NCBI RefSeq assembly: GCF_008033135.1
Contig: NZ_CP041335.1
Coordinates: forward strand, 3,415,925 to 3,479,924
DNA length: 64,000 bases
Source of the DNA: Chitinolyticbacter meiyuanensis
Lineage (GTDB): Bacteria > Pseudomonadota > Gammaproteobacteria > Burkholderiales > Chitinibacteraceae
Direction: 5' to 3'
The stretch's first letter is position 1, and every line of letters begins with the position of its first letter. The notes beneath the pieces were generated by a model, which was given only the letters and a program-made list of their open reading frames with translations, ran no database searches and was not told the origin of the DNA. Positions 19,364-28,267 of the stretch are shown here, in pieces. The position numbers and the translations under genes were made by a program.

Positions 19364-20665
19364 ATGGATCGCGGCTTTTACCTGATTCTGGGCGCGCAGT
19401 TCCTGTCGGCGCTCGCGGACAATGCGCTGTTCATTGCCGCCCTCGCGCTGCTGCGCGAATCGGCAGCCCCCGAGTGGCATCAATCGATGCTGCTGTGGAG
19501 CTTCACCGTCTCCTATGTGGTGCTGGCGCCGTTTGCCGGTGCCTTTGCCGATGCCTTGCACAAGGGCCAGGTGATGATGCTGTGCAACGGCATCAAGATC
19601 CTCGGCTGTATCGGCATGCTGGTGGGCGCCCCGCCTATCCTCGCCTATGCGCTGGTCGGCTTCGGTGCCGCCGCCTACTCGCCCGCCAAGTACGGGCTGA
19701 TCACCGAATACCTGCCGCACGAGAAGCTGGTGGCCGCCAACGGCTGGCTGGAAGGCGCCACGGTGACGGCCATCATCTTCGGTACCGTGATCGGTGGCGC
19801 GCTGATCGGCGACCGGATGTCGGTCCTGATCGCCGACTGGGGCCTGGAGCTGGGCCATGCCGACTGGCTGAGCGCCGCACAGTTCGCGGTGCTGTGCGTA
19901 CTGCTGGTCTACTTCGCCGCCGCCTGGGTCAATCTCTATATACCGCGGCTCAATGTGCAGCTGAAACCGCTGCGCGCAGCACCGACCGCACTGATCCGCG
20001 AATTCATCCATTGCGTGGCGCGGCTGTGGCGTGATCCGCAAGGCCAGTTGTCGCTGGCCGTGACCACGCTGTTCTGGGGCGCCGGCGCCACCATGCGGCT
20101 GGTGGTGATCAACTGGGCAGTGCTGTGGCTGTCGTTCAGCATGGAACAGGCGACGCGGCTCGTTGCCATCGTCGCCTTCGGCACCGCCTTCGGCGCGGTG
20201 CTTGCCGGGCGCTACGTGCCACTGAAACGTGCCTTCGCCGTGCTGCCAGCCGGCGTGGCCATGGGTGTTCTGGTGATCGCGATGCAGTTTGTCAACCAAA
20301 CCTGGCTCGCCGCGTTGCTGATGTTCATCGTCGGCGGGCTGGCCGGGTTCTTCGTCGTTCCACTCAACGCCATGCTGCAGCACCGAGGCCATCTGCTGAT
20401 GGGTGCCGGGCATTCGATTGCCGTGCAGAACTTCAACGAGAACCTCGGCATCCTCGTCATGGTCGGAGCACATGCCTTGCTGGTTTCGCATTTCAGCAAG
20501 GCGCTGCCGGCCGATGCGCCGGCGGTGGTGGCCCAGCAGTTCGCCGGCGGGGTGCCGCCGATGGCGGTGATCATCACCGGCTTCGGCCTCTTCGTCGCAC
20601 TGACCATGATCTGGATTACCCGTCGTTATCGGCGGGGCTTACGCGCAGGCATCATGCATGATTAG
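19364..20665 (+). CDS. lplT: Lysophospholipid transporter LplT-like MFS protein
   Basis: 433 residues. The pattern AQFLSALADNALFIAALALL near the N-terminus, the AAYSPAKYGLITE segment, LFWGAGATMRL, and GGLAGFFVVPLNAMLQHRG with HSIAVQNFNENLGI match LplT. LplT flips lysophosphatidylethanolamine across the inner membrane for re-acylation. In many proteobacteria lplT is next to or fused with aas acyltransferase; no aas gene is here. Instead its last eight bases overlap the start of an RND adaptor gene, so the three plus-strand genes form one transcriptional unit. It diverges from dedA across a 182-bp gap in which no clear promoter was found. Confidence 0.9.
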   Translation: MDRGFYLILGAQFLSALADNALFIAALALLRESAAPEWHQSMLLWSFTVSYVVLAPFAGAFADALHKGQVMMLCNGIKILGCIGMLVGAPPILAYALVGFGAAAYSPAKYGLITEYLPHEKLVAANGWLEGATVTAIIFGTVIGGALIGDRMSVLIADWGLELGHADWLSAAQFAVLCVLLVYFAAAWVNLYIPRLNVQLKPLRAAPTALIREFIHCVARLWRDPQGQLSLAVTTLFWGAGATMRLVVINWAVLWLSFSMEQATRLVAIVAFGTAFGAVLAGRYVPLKRAFAVLPAGVAMGVLVIAMQFVNQTWLAALLMFIVGGLAGFFVVPLNAMLQHRGHLLMGAGHSIAVQNFNENLGILVMVGAHALLVSHFSKALPADAPAVVAQQFAGGVPPMAVIITGFGLFVALTMIWITRRYRRGLRAGIMHD

Positions 20666-21785
20666 AACAACACGACTCCTTGCCCCGCTTCTGCTCGCCC
20701 TGCTCGCCGCCTGTGGCCAGAAGGACAAGAAACCGCACGAACCACCGACACCCAAGGTCGCCGTCGTCGCCGCCGCCAGCGAGAACGTGCCGCTGACGAT
20801 CTCCGCCCAAGGCAATGTCGTCGCCATCAACCAGGTGGACATCCGTCCGCAGATTTCCAGCACCGTGCGCCAGGTCCATATCAAGGATGGGCAGGACATC
20901 GTCGCCGGCCAACTGCTGTTCACCCTCGACGCCCGCGAGGACGAGACCGGGCTCGAACGCAATGCCGCGGTGATCCGCAAGAACCAGGCGGACCTCGCAC
21001 TCGCCGAGCAGAACCTGCGTCGCAACAAGGAGCTCGCCAAGTCGGGCTTCCTGTCGCCCAGCGCCGTCGACACCTCGCAAAGCCAGGTCGATTCGCTGAA
21101 GGCCGAGCTCGCTGCCGCGCGCTCCGACTTCGCTACCAGCCAGGTCAAGGTGTCCTACACCCGCATCAACGCGCCGTTCTCCGGTCGCGCGGGCGCCATC
21201 AACGTGCATCCGGGCAGCCTGGTGCAACCCGGCAGCGCCGACCCGATGCTGACGCTGGTGCAGCTCGATCCGATCCAGATCGAGTTCACTGCGCCCGAAG
21301 CCGAGCTGCCGGCGCTGCTGGCAAGCCAGGCCAAGGGCGAGCTGGTGGCACGCGCGCGCCTCGCCGATGGCACCGCACGCAATGGCCGCGTGGTGTTCAT
21401 CGACAATGCGGTCGATCGCAACGCCGGCACCATCAAGCTGAAAGCCGAGTTCGCCAATGCCGACCGCCAGCTGTGGCCGGGCCTGTTCGCCCGGGTCGAA
21501 GTCGATGCCGGCGTGCAAGCCGGCGCAGTGGTGCTGCCCGCCGAGGCCGTCCTCAGCGGCCCCGAGCGTCGCTTCGTCTACGTGCTGCAGGACGACGGCA
21601 CGGTGAAGGACCAGCCGGTGAAGGTGCAGCGCATCGTCGCCGAGCGCGCGGTGGTCGACGGCGTGGCTGCCGGCACCAAGGTGGTCCGCGAGGGCGGCCA
21701 GAACCTGCGCCCCGGCGCCAAGGTCACCGTGGTGCAGCCGGGTGAGCGCCCGGCCACCAAGGTCGCCAGCGAGGCGGGCCGATGA
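20658..21785 (+). CDS. RND efflux periplasmic adaptor lipoprotein
   Basis: 375 residues; ATG 20658 overlaps the lplT stop by eight bases. A lipobox LAAC (Cys ~19) predicts an inner-membrane-anchored lipoprotein. Membrane-fusion protein order is visible: beta-barrel and lipoyl start (ISAQGNVVAINQVDIRP), lipoyl half motif (VRQVHIKDGQDIVAGQLLF), a coiled-coil hairpin (~95-160), the second lipoyl half (VSYTRINAPFSGRAG) and the beta-barrel VFIDNAVDRNAGTIKL. It links the downstream RND pump to an outer-membrane channel. Its stop overlaps the pump start (ATGA). Confidence 0.93.
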   Translation: MIRTTRLLAPLLLALLAACGQKDKKPHEPPTPKVAVVAAASENVPLTISAQGNVVAINQVDIRPQISSTVRQVHIKDGQDIVAGQLLFTLDAREDETGLERNAAVIRKNQADLALAEQNLRRNKELAKSGFLSPSAVDTSQSQVDSLKAELAAARSDFATSQVKVSYTRINAPFSGRAGAINVHPGSLVQPGSADPMLTLVQLDPIQIEFTAPEAELPALLASQAKGELVARARLADGTARNGRVVFIDNAVDRNAGTIKLKAEFANADRQLWPGLFARVEVDAGVQAGAVVLPAEAVLSGPERRFVYVLQDDGTVKDQPVKVQRIVAERAVVDGVAAGTKVVREGGQNLRPGAKVTVVQPGERPATKVASEAGR

Positions 21786-24700
21786 ACATCTCCGAGCTGT
21801 GCATCCGCCGCCCGGTCGCCACTTATCTGGTCTGGATCGCCGTCGTCATCGCCGGCATCGCTGCGTGGTTGAAGCTGCCGATCTCGGCGCTGCCGACCTA
21901 CGACACCCCGACCATCAACGTGTCGGCCAACCTGCCCGGCGCCAGCCCGGAAACCATGGCCACCTCGGTGGCGACGCCGCTGGAGAAGCAGTTCTCCACC
22001 ATTCCCGGTATCAATGTGATCACCTCGTCGAGCACGCTCGGCAGTACCTCGATCACGCTGGAATTCGATCCCAGCCGCGACATTGATTCGGCAGCCGGCG
22101 ACGTGCAGGCGGCGCTCTATCGCGCCAACCGCGCGCTGCCGGACGACATGACGAGCCCGCCGTCGTACCGCAAGGTCAACCCGTCCGATGCCCCCATCCT
22201 GCTGATCGCGCTGTCGTCGCCATCGTTGTCGCTGGCCGAACTCAACGACTACTCCGACAACCTGGTCGCCCCGGCGCTCTCCACCATCAATGGCGTCGCC
22301 CAGGTCAACGTGTTCGGCCAGAAGAAGTACGCGGTACGCATCGAGGTCGACCCGGAAAAGCTCGCCGCGCGCGACCTGACGCTGCCCGAGCTCGCCAGCA
22401 GTCTGCGCAACGCCAATTCCAACTCACCAGTCGGCCAGCTCGAAGGCAAGCGCCAGGTGCTGATCCTGCAGACCGGTCAGTTGAAGAATGCAGCGGATTT
22501 CGTCCCGCTGATCGTTGCGGTGAAGAACGGCCAGCCGGTGCGGCTCGCCGAGATCGCCACCATCAACGACAGCGTCGAGAGCGTGAAGAGCGGCAGCTGG
22601 GTAAACGGCGAACGCTCCATCGTGCTGGCAGTACAGCGCCAGCCCGGCGCCAATACGGTGGCCGTGGTCGATGCGATCCGCGCCACACTGCCCAAGCTCA
22701 AGGCCCAGTTGCCCGGCTCGGTCGAGATCAAGGAACTGAACGATCGCTCGCGCTCGGTGCGCGAAGCCATCCACGATGTGAACCTCACGCTGCTCGGTAC
22801 CGTAGCGCTGGTGGTGCTGGTGATCCTGCTGTTCCTGCGCCGGCTCTCGGCCACGCTGATCCCATCGGTATCGGTGCCGCTGTCCATCCTCGCCACCTTC
22901 GCGCTGATGCTGTGGTTCGGCTACAGCCTCGACAACATCTCGCTGATGGGCCTGACCATCGCCGTCGGCCTCGTCGTCGACGACGCCATCGTGGTGCTGG
23001 AGAACATCGTGCGCCATATCGAGGACGGCATGAAACCGTTCGAGGCGGCGATCCGCGGCGCGCGCGAGGTCGGCTTCACCGTGGTATCGATCTCGATCTC
23101 GCTGGTGGCGGTATTCATCCCCATCTTCTTCATGCCGGGCGTGATCGGCCGGTTGTTCCACGAATTCGCCGCCGTGGTCTCGCTCGCCATCCTGGTCTCG
23201 GCCGGCGTTTCGCTCACGCTGGTGCCACTCCTGGCCTCACGCTTCATCAAGCACGAGCCGGAACACGCGACCAAGCCGGAAGCCGGCTGGAGCCGCTTTT
23301 TCGAAGGCCTGTTCGAGCGCACGCTCGGCGGCTACCGCCGCACGCTGGATTGGGGCCTGGCGCACCAGTGGGTGATCCTGCTGGTGGCACTCGCGACCTT
23401 CATCCTGACCGCTTGGCTCTACGTGATCTCGCCCAAGGGCTTCTTCCCGCAGGAGGACATCGGCCAGATCCAGGGCACGGTGGAAGGCCCGCAGGACATC
23501 GCCTACGAGGCGCTGCTCGCGGCACAGCAGGATATCGCCCGGCGGGTGCAGGCCAATCCCAATGTCGAATACGTGGTGTCCAACGTCGGCAACTCGGGCA
23601 ATAGTGGCCGGTTGTTCATCAACCTGAAGCCACGCGGCGAGCGCGCCAAGATGCAGCAGGTGCTGGAAAGCCTGCGCCGCGATACCGGCGGCATGCCGGG
23701 CGTGCGGGTGTTCTTCCGCCCCACGCAGAACCTCAGCGTCGGCGGGCGGCAATCGTCGTCGAGCTACCAGTACACGTTGCAGTCGGTACGCGCCGATGGC
23801 CTTTACGACTGGGCCGACAAGCTGATGGCCGCGTTGCGCCAGTCCAACGTCGTGGTCGATGTGACATCGGACGTGAAGAAGGATGGCCTGCAGGCAAGGC
23901 TGACCATCGACTCCGACCGCGCACAGTTGCTGGGCGTGGACATGCAGACGCTGCGTGACACGCTGTACGCCGCCTTCGGCAGCCGTGAAGTGTCCACGCT
24001 CTACCTGCCGCAGGACAGCTACCCGGTGATCATGGAGCTGGACGAGGACTACCGGCGCGACGAGGCCGATGTCGACCAGGTGCGCGTGCGCAGTCGCGAC
24101 GGCACGCTGGTACCGCTCTCATCCATCGTCAAGGTCAGCCGCGAACCGGTGAACACGGCTGTCAACCACCAGGCGCAGCTGCCGGCCGTGACCATCTCGT
24201 TCAACCTGGCGCCCGGCCATTCGCTGTCGGAAGCGGCCGCCGAGATCGAAGCCGCCAAGGCGAAGATCAACATGCCGGACGTGGTGTTCGGTGGCTTTGC
24301 TGGCGAGGCGGCGCTGTTTGCCGATACCCAGACCACGCAACTGTGGCTGATCCTGATCGCGGTCGCGGTGATCTACCTGATCCTCGGCATGCTGTACGAG
24401 AGCTGGATCCACCCGGTGACCATCCTCGCCGGCATTCCGTCGGCGGCCATCGGCGCGCTGCTGTCGCTGGAGCTGGTGGGGCTGGAGCTCAGCTTTATCG
24501 CCCTGGTCGGCATCCTGCTGCTGGTCGGCATCGTCAAGAAGAACGCCATCATGATGATCGACTTCGCGCTGGAGGCGCAGCGCGGCCAGGGCATGAGCCC
24601 GTTCGACGCGATCCGCCAGGCCTGCCTGCTGCGCTTCCGACCCATCATGATGACCACCTTCGCCGCCGCGATGGGCGCGCTGCCGATCGCGCTCGGCATC

Positions 24701-24874
24701 GGTGCCGGTGCCGAATTGCGCCAGCCGCTGGGCGTGGCCGTGGTCGGCGGACTGATCTTCTCGCAGCTGATCACGCTCTACATCACCCCGGTGCTGTTCC
24801 TCACCTTCGACGCCATCGCCCGCCGCTGGCAGCGCGAACGGCCGGTCGCACTGCACGACGAACTGCCGCGCTGA
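21782..24874 (+). CDS. RND multidrug efflux pump, HAE1 family (MdtC-like)
   Basis: 1030 residues, normal for the family. Twelve membrane helices and two large periplasmic loops are evident. The N-terminus MNISELCIRRPVATYLVW, the TM4 proton-relay pair in GLVVDDAIVVLENIVRH, and the TM6/TM11 segments are intact. Sequence texture (DAPILLIALSS, PKGFFPQEDIGQIQG, FFRPTQNLSVGGRQSSSSYQ) is closer to MdtB/MdtC than to AcrB. Efflux substrates cannot be inferred. No TolC-type partner is encoded next to it, so it must borrow one. Lower confidence applies to the MdtC label than to the RND family. Confidence 0.95.
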   Translation: MNISELCIRRPVATYLVWIAVVIAGIAAWLKLPISALPTYDTPTINVSANLPGASPETMATSVATPLEKQFSTIPGINVITSSSTLGSTSITLEFDPSRDIDSAAGDVQAALYRANRALPDDMTSPPSYRKVNPSDAPILLIALSSPSLSLAELNDYSDNLVAPALSTINGVAQVNVFGQKKYAVRIEVDPEKLAARDLTLPELASSLRNANSNSPVGQLEGKRQVLILQTGQLKNAADFVPLIVAVKNGQPVRLAEIATINDSVESVKSGSWVNGERSIVLAVQRQPGANTVAVVDAIRATLPKLKAQLPGSVEIKELNDRSRSVREAIHDVNLTLLGTVALVVLVILLFLRRLSATLIPSVSVPLSILATFALMLWFGYSLDNISLMGLTIAVGLVVDDAIVVLENIVRHIEDGMKPFEAAIRGAREVGFTVVSISISLVAVFIPIFFMPGVIGRLFHEFAAVVSLAILVSAGVSLTLVPLLASRFIKHEPEHATKPEAGWSRFFEGLFERTLGGYRRTLDWGLAHQWVILLVALATFILTAWLYVISPKGFFPQEDIGQIQGTVEGPQDIAYEALLAAQQDIARRVQANPNVEYVVSNVGNSGNSGRLFINLKPRGERAKMQQVLESLRRDTGGMPGVRVFFRPTQNLSVGGRQSSSSYQYTLQSVRADGLYDWADKLMAALRQSNVVVDVTSDVKKDGLQARLTIDSDRAQLLGVDMQTLRDTLYAAFGSREVSTLYLPQDSYPVIMELDEDYRRDEADVDQVRVRSRDGTLVPLSSIVKVSREPVNTAVNHQAQLPAVTISFNLAPGHSLSEAAAEIEAAKAKINMPDVVFGGFAGEAALFADTQTTQLWLILIAVAVIYLILGMLYESWIHPVTILAGIPSAAIGALLSLELVGLELSFIALVGILLLVGIVKKNAIMMIDFALEAQRGQGMSPFDAIRQACLLRFRPIMMTTFAAAMGALPIALGIGAGAELRQPLGVAVVGGLIFSQLITLYITPVLFLTFDAIARRWQRERPVALHDELPR

Positions 24875-24883
24875 GAAGACAAA

Positions 24884-24914
24884 CGCAACAGTCCGGCCGC
24901 AACGGACTGTTGCG
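24884..24914 (+). terminator. Terminator-like hairpin after the RND pump
   Basis: A perfect 12-bp stem CGCAACAGTCCG / CGGACTGTTGCG has a 7-nt loop, starting ten bases after the stop. It lacks a good T-run, so termination may be factor-assisted. The rest of 24915-25083 holds the presumed promoter of the porin gene, with nothing else recognisable. Confidence 0.6.
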
Positions 24915-25083
24915 TAAATCGCAGCGGCGCAACCGCAGACTGGTCCTGGCTTGCGAACGCCACGCGCCGATTGTCCTCGTTTGCGATCCCTCCCCTCGCC
25001 GGAGGTCTCTCGATCACCCCAGACGTTAACCTGCGCTCGCAGCCCGATTCCGGGCCATGCCAGAACCAAAGGACAACGTCACG

Positions 25084-26151
25084 ATGATCAAACGTATCGC
25101 CTTGGCGGCCGCACTCGCCGCCGCCTTCTCCGCCCCTGCCCATGCAGATGTCAGCATCAGCGGTTCGGCTGAAATGGACCTGTTCTACCGCACCAACAAC
25201 ACTGCCGATGGTGATGGAAAGTTGCTCCAGGAAATCGCCATCGTCATCAACGTCGACGGCAAGGACAAACTGGACTCCGGTGACGAACTGACCTGGCGCC
25301 TGGCGCAGAAGGTAGCCACCCCCGATCGCTACGACTCCTGGGGCATTCGGGAAGCCTGGATCGCCTACGGCGGCAACTGGGGCCAGCTGAAGTTTGGCAA
25401 TCAATGGTCGGAAACCTACCTGATCCAGGACTGGCCGTACGGCGCGAAAGGCTTTTCGGGCACCGTGGGTGAAGTGCCAAACGTCGGCTTTGGCCAGGGC
25501 ATCCGCTATTCCTCGCCGAATTTCGGTGGCTTCAACTTCTCCGCCACCTACGATAGCGGGGATGCATATGGCAATGACGTTCAAGCCTATGAAATCGCAG
25601 CGCATTTCGCGGCCGGCAACTTCAATCTGGACGCAGGTTACTTCGCCGCAGACGATGGCAAGCCTGTCCCCGCTGGTCGCTCGTACAGCACTGGTTCCAC
25701 GCCGTCGACCACCCGACCCAACGGCCTGACCGAAGAAATCGGCGGCGGCTACGCCAACTGGATCGTCGGCGGTCGTGCGCAGTTTGGTGATGTGAGCCTG
25801 CGTGCTGCCGTACGCGGCGCCAGCGACGAATCGGCTGCGGGCATCGATGCCGACCAGATCGGCTACCTGCTGGGTGGCACCTACAGCTTTGGCAAGCAGG
25901 CTTTGAGCCTCGGCTACTTCTGGCAGGACGCGGAACGCGATGGTCAGAAACAGGACGACAACACCTTCCAGACCATTGGCTTCCAGTGGGACTACTCGCT
26001 GTCCAAGAACACCGGCGCGTTTGTCCAGATTCGCCACCATCTGGTTGGTGGAGATTGGAACAACAATGCTGTGATCTTCCAGAACGCCGATGGGTTGGCC
26101 AAGGGTGACAATGCGACCCGCTTCCTGATCGGTACCTGGACCGGGTTCTGA
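25084..26151 (+). CDS. Outer-membrane porin-like beta-barrel protein
   Basis: 355 residues from ATG 25084, with AAAGGA eight bases upstream. A clear signal peptide ends at AHA|DVSISGSAEMDLFYRT, the usual start of betaproteobacterial porins. The mature chain alternates polar and aromatic residues in beta strands, carries LKFGNQWSE and YSSPNFGGFNFSATYDSG porin signatures, and ends in Gly-Phe for BAM recognition. The solute is unknown; given the context it might admit sugars, but nothing specific shows that. A hairpin follows the stop. Confidence 0.85.
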   Translation: MIKRIALAAALAAAFSAPAHADVSISGSAEMDLFYRTNNTADGDGKLLQEIAIVINVDGKDKLDSGDELTWRLAQKVATPDRYDSWGIREAWIAYGGNWGQLKFGNQWSETYLIQDWPYGAKGFSGTVGEVPNVGFGQGIRYSSPNFGGFNFSATYDSGDAYGNDVQAYEIAAHFAAGNFNLDAGYFAADDGKPVPAGRSYSTGSTPSTTRPNGLTEEIGGGYANWIVGGRAQFGDVSLRAAVRGASDESAAGIDADQIGYLLGGTYSFGKQALSLGYFWQDAERDGQKQDDNTFQTIGFQWDYSLSKNTGAFVQIRHHLVGGDWNNNAVIFQNADGLAKGDNATRFLIGTWTGF

Positions 26152-26157
26152 TCGACC

Positions 26158-26189
26158 GGTCGTGGCAATGCACGCGCTTTGCCACGACC
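26158..26189 (+). terminator. Terminator-like hairpin after the porin gene
   Basis: An 11-bp perfect stem GGTCGTGGCAA / TTGCCACGACC has a 10-nt loop, beginning seven bases past the stop. There is no T-run. Confidence 0.55.
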
Positions 26190-26303
26190 TGCCCACACAC
26201 GATTGCGCAATCGCGGACAACTTTCCACCCCATCCGGGCATGGTCGACCTCGCCCGGCGTTGGGCATCATAGGACAGGCAGATTTTTCCTCCGGCTTGAC
26301 TCC

Positions 26304-27185
26304 ATGCTTAGTACCCACCGCAAAGTACGCATCGAACGCGCTGTCGATCAAATGATGCAGCATTCGCACGCAGACCTCACGCTGAACGAACTGGCTGCCG
26401 CAGCGTGTTATTCCAGCTGGCACTTCGTGCGCGCCTTCGAAGAGGAGATCGGGGAGGCTCCGTTCGAGTATCTGCGCAAACGCCGCCTGTTTTCCGGTGC
26501 ATATCGCCTGCTGACCGAACCGACCACCGCAGTATCCACCTTGGCTGCGGATTGCGGCTTCCTGCACGCCAGCTCGTTCGCCAAGGGGTTTCGCCGTCAG
26601 TTCGGTATGAACGCGAGGGACTGGCGTGCGGGCGGTTGGCAGGACTGGCTACGTGATCAGCCCTGGCCACAGGATGGCCTCCCGCAACACGCGCGCAGCC
26701 CGGATGTCGAACACGATGCCAGTCGCGTGCAGGCCATTGACCCAGCCAGCTTGCAAATCGAGATCATTCCGGCACAGGCCGTGGTCTACCACCGTTTCCG
26801 CGACACCTGGGGGGATCGATTGCACGATGCCGTCCAACGTTCGTTGAGAAACTCTCCCTTTCCGGTTTCTCGCTTCTTTGGTGCCCGTCACGACCTGCTA
26901 CACCTGCGTGGGCCGTCTGAATCGTGCTACGACCTGTGCATTCCGGTGGATGCCAAGCTGCCGATTCCTGCCAACCTCGGTCGCACCACCCTGTTTGGCG
27001 GGCTGTATGCCACCCGCCAACTCTCGCCCCACGAGCCCTATCTCAGCTGGCGCAGTCTGGTTTCCAGCTGGCCAGCACGCAGCCGCTTCGTGCTCGATAC
27101 CCGCCGCCCAATGATCGAGATGTATGCCGGCGTCAGCGAGTATTTACGCTGCAATACCCTCTACCTGCCCCTGTCGCTACGATGA
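26304..27185 (+). CDS. AraC-family regulator with C-terminal GyrI-like effector domain
   Basis: 293 residues. The double helix-turn-helix is at the N-terminus (~10-110: LTLNELAAAACYSSWHFVRAF, then VSTLAADCGFLHASSFAKGF with RRQFG), as in Rob and related activators. The C-terminal ~150 residues begin with LQIEIIPAQAVVYHRF and resemble the GyrI-like small-molecule domain (BmrR/Rob type), a hydrophobic-ligand pocket. It probably activates transcription on binding a small effector. Its stop codon overlaps the start of the propeller gene (ATGA), so the two proteins are made together. Targets are unknown; the RND pump and porin upstream are candidates by proximity. Confidence 0.85.
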   Translation: MLSTHRKVRIERAVDQMMQHSHADLTLNELAAAACYSSWHFVRAFEEEIGEAPFEYLRKRRLFSGAYRLLTEPTTAVSTLAADCGFLHASSFAKGFRRQFGMNARDWRAGGWQDWLRDQPWPQDGLPQHARSPDVEHDASRVQAIDPASLQIEIIPAQAVVYHRFRDTWGDRLHDAVQRSLRNSPFPVSRFFGARHDLLHLRGPSESCYDLCIPVDAKLPIPANLGRTTLFGGLYATRQLSPHEPYLSWRSLVSSWPARSRFVLDTRRPMIEMYAGVSEYLRCNTLYLPLSLR

Positions 27186-28267
27186 ATCACTCCTGCCTCC
27201 GACTCCCCCTCATGTGGCTGGCCTGCCTGCCCATGCTTGCTCACGCCGCTCCCGGCGACATCCGCTGGCAGCTTGCCACCGGCGCGCCGGTGCGCGCCGC
27301 ACCGCTACGCGTCGACGGCCTCATCGTCGTCGGCAACTTCAAGGGGCTGGTGCAGGCTTATGCCGCCAGTGATCGCAAGCTGCGCTGGCAGGCCCAGCTC
27401 AAGGGCTCGCTCAGCAGCCAGCCAGCGCGCAGCGGCGATGCGCTGATCGTGCAGACCAGCCGCCAGCTGTACGCCCTCTCGAGCAGGGATGGCCGGGTGC
27501 TGTGGCAGCGCGACCTCGGCGACCAGGGCGACTGGTCGGGGTTCAAGCTGTGGGACAGCTACCAGGCCGGTCCCGTGGTGCACGGCGATACGCTCTTGGT
27601 AGCGTTCGGCAACGCGCTACACGCGCTCGACGCGCAGTCCGGGCAATCGCGCTGGCGATACGCCACCAGCGATCGCATCATGGCTACGCCAACTGTCGCC
27701 GGCACTCAGGTCTTGATCGCCGACGCGGGCGGGCAGCTTGCCGCCGTGCACCTCGCCGACGGCAAGCCGGCCTGGCAACAACAGCCCAACCGCGACACCA
27801 TCCAGACCGCGATCGTCACCTGGCAACAGCTGGGCATCTACGGCAGTCGCGACGCGGCAGTGCACGCGGTCGACCTCGCCAGCGGCAAGCCGCGCTGGCG
27901 GGTAAGCCACGGGACCGACTGGGTGGTGGCCACGCCGCTGGTGCACGGCAATACGGTGTACGTCGGTTCTTCCGACGGGCTGTTCCTGCAGGCGCTGGCC
28001 GCCAAGGATGGCAAGGAGCTCTGGCGGGTGAACACCGGGCAGAACGCGTTCACCGCACCGCTGGCGTACAACGGCCAGATCGTTGTTGCCACCGGTGATG
28101 CCTATCGCCCGGAGACACCCGGCAAGGTCAGTGCGGTGGGCGAGGATGGCAAGCTGCGCTGGCAGGCCACATTGCCGGCGGGGCTGTTCGGCCAGCCCGT
28201 GATCGACGGCGATACGCTGCTGGCCGGCGCAGAAGACGGCAAGCTCTACGGCGTGGCGCTGCGCTGA
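27182..28267 (+). CDS. Secreted PQQ-type beta-propeller (BamB-like) protein
   Basis: 361 residues with a signal peptide ending at [10 protein letters not shown]. Repeated tryptophan-docking units ([46 protein letters not shown]) build a seven- or eight-bladed PQQ-like propeller. No lipobox is present, unlike BamB, and no dehydrogenase catalytic residues are recognised, so a scaffolding or binding role in the periplasm is more likely than enzymology. It is coupled to an AraC/GyrI regulator and its last 22 bases overlap the convergent histidine kinase gene. Confidence 0.82.
   Translation: MNHSCLRLPLMWLACLPMLAHAAPGDIRWQLATGAPVRAAPLRVDGLIVVGNFKGLVQAYAASDRKLRWQAQLKGSLSSQPARSGDALIVQTSRQLYALSSRDGRVLWQRDLGDQGDWSGFKLWDSYQAGPVVHGDTLLVAFGNALHALDAQSGQSRWRYATSDRIMATPTVAGTQVLIADAGGQLAAVHLADGKPAWQQQPNRDTIQTAIVTWQQLGIYGSRDAAVHAVDLASGKPRWRVSHGTDWVVATPLVHGNTVYVGSSDGLFLQALAAKDGKELWRVNTGQNAFTAPLAYNGQIVVATGDAYRPETPGKVSAVGEDGKLRWQATLPAGLFGQPVIDGDTLLAGAEDGKLYGVALR

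Noticed and set aside
19181..20491. Long minus-strand frame opposite lplT
   Set aside because: Its translation is His/Gln/Asp-rich frame noise; lplT has clear family motifs on the other strand.
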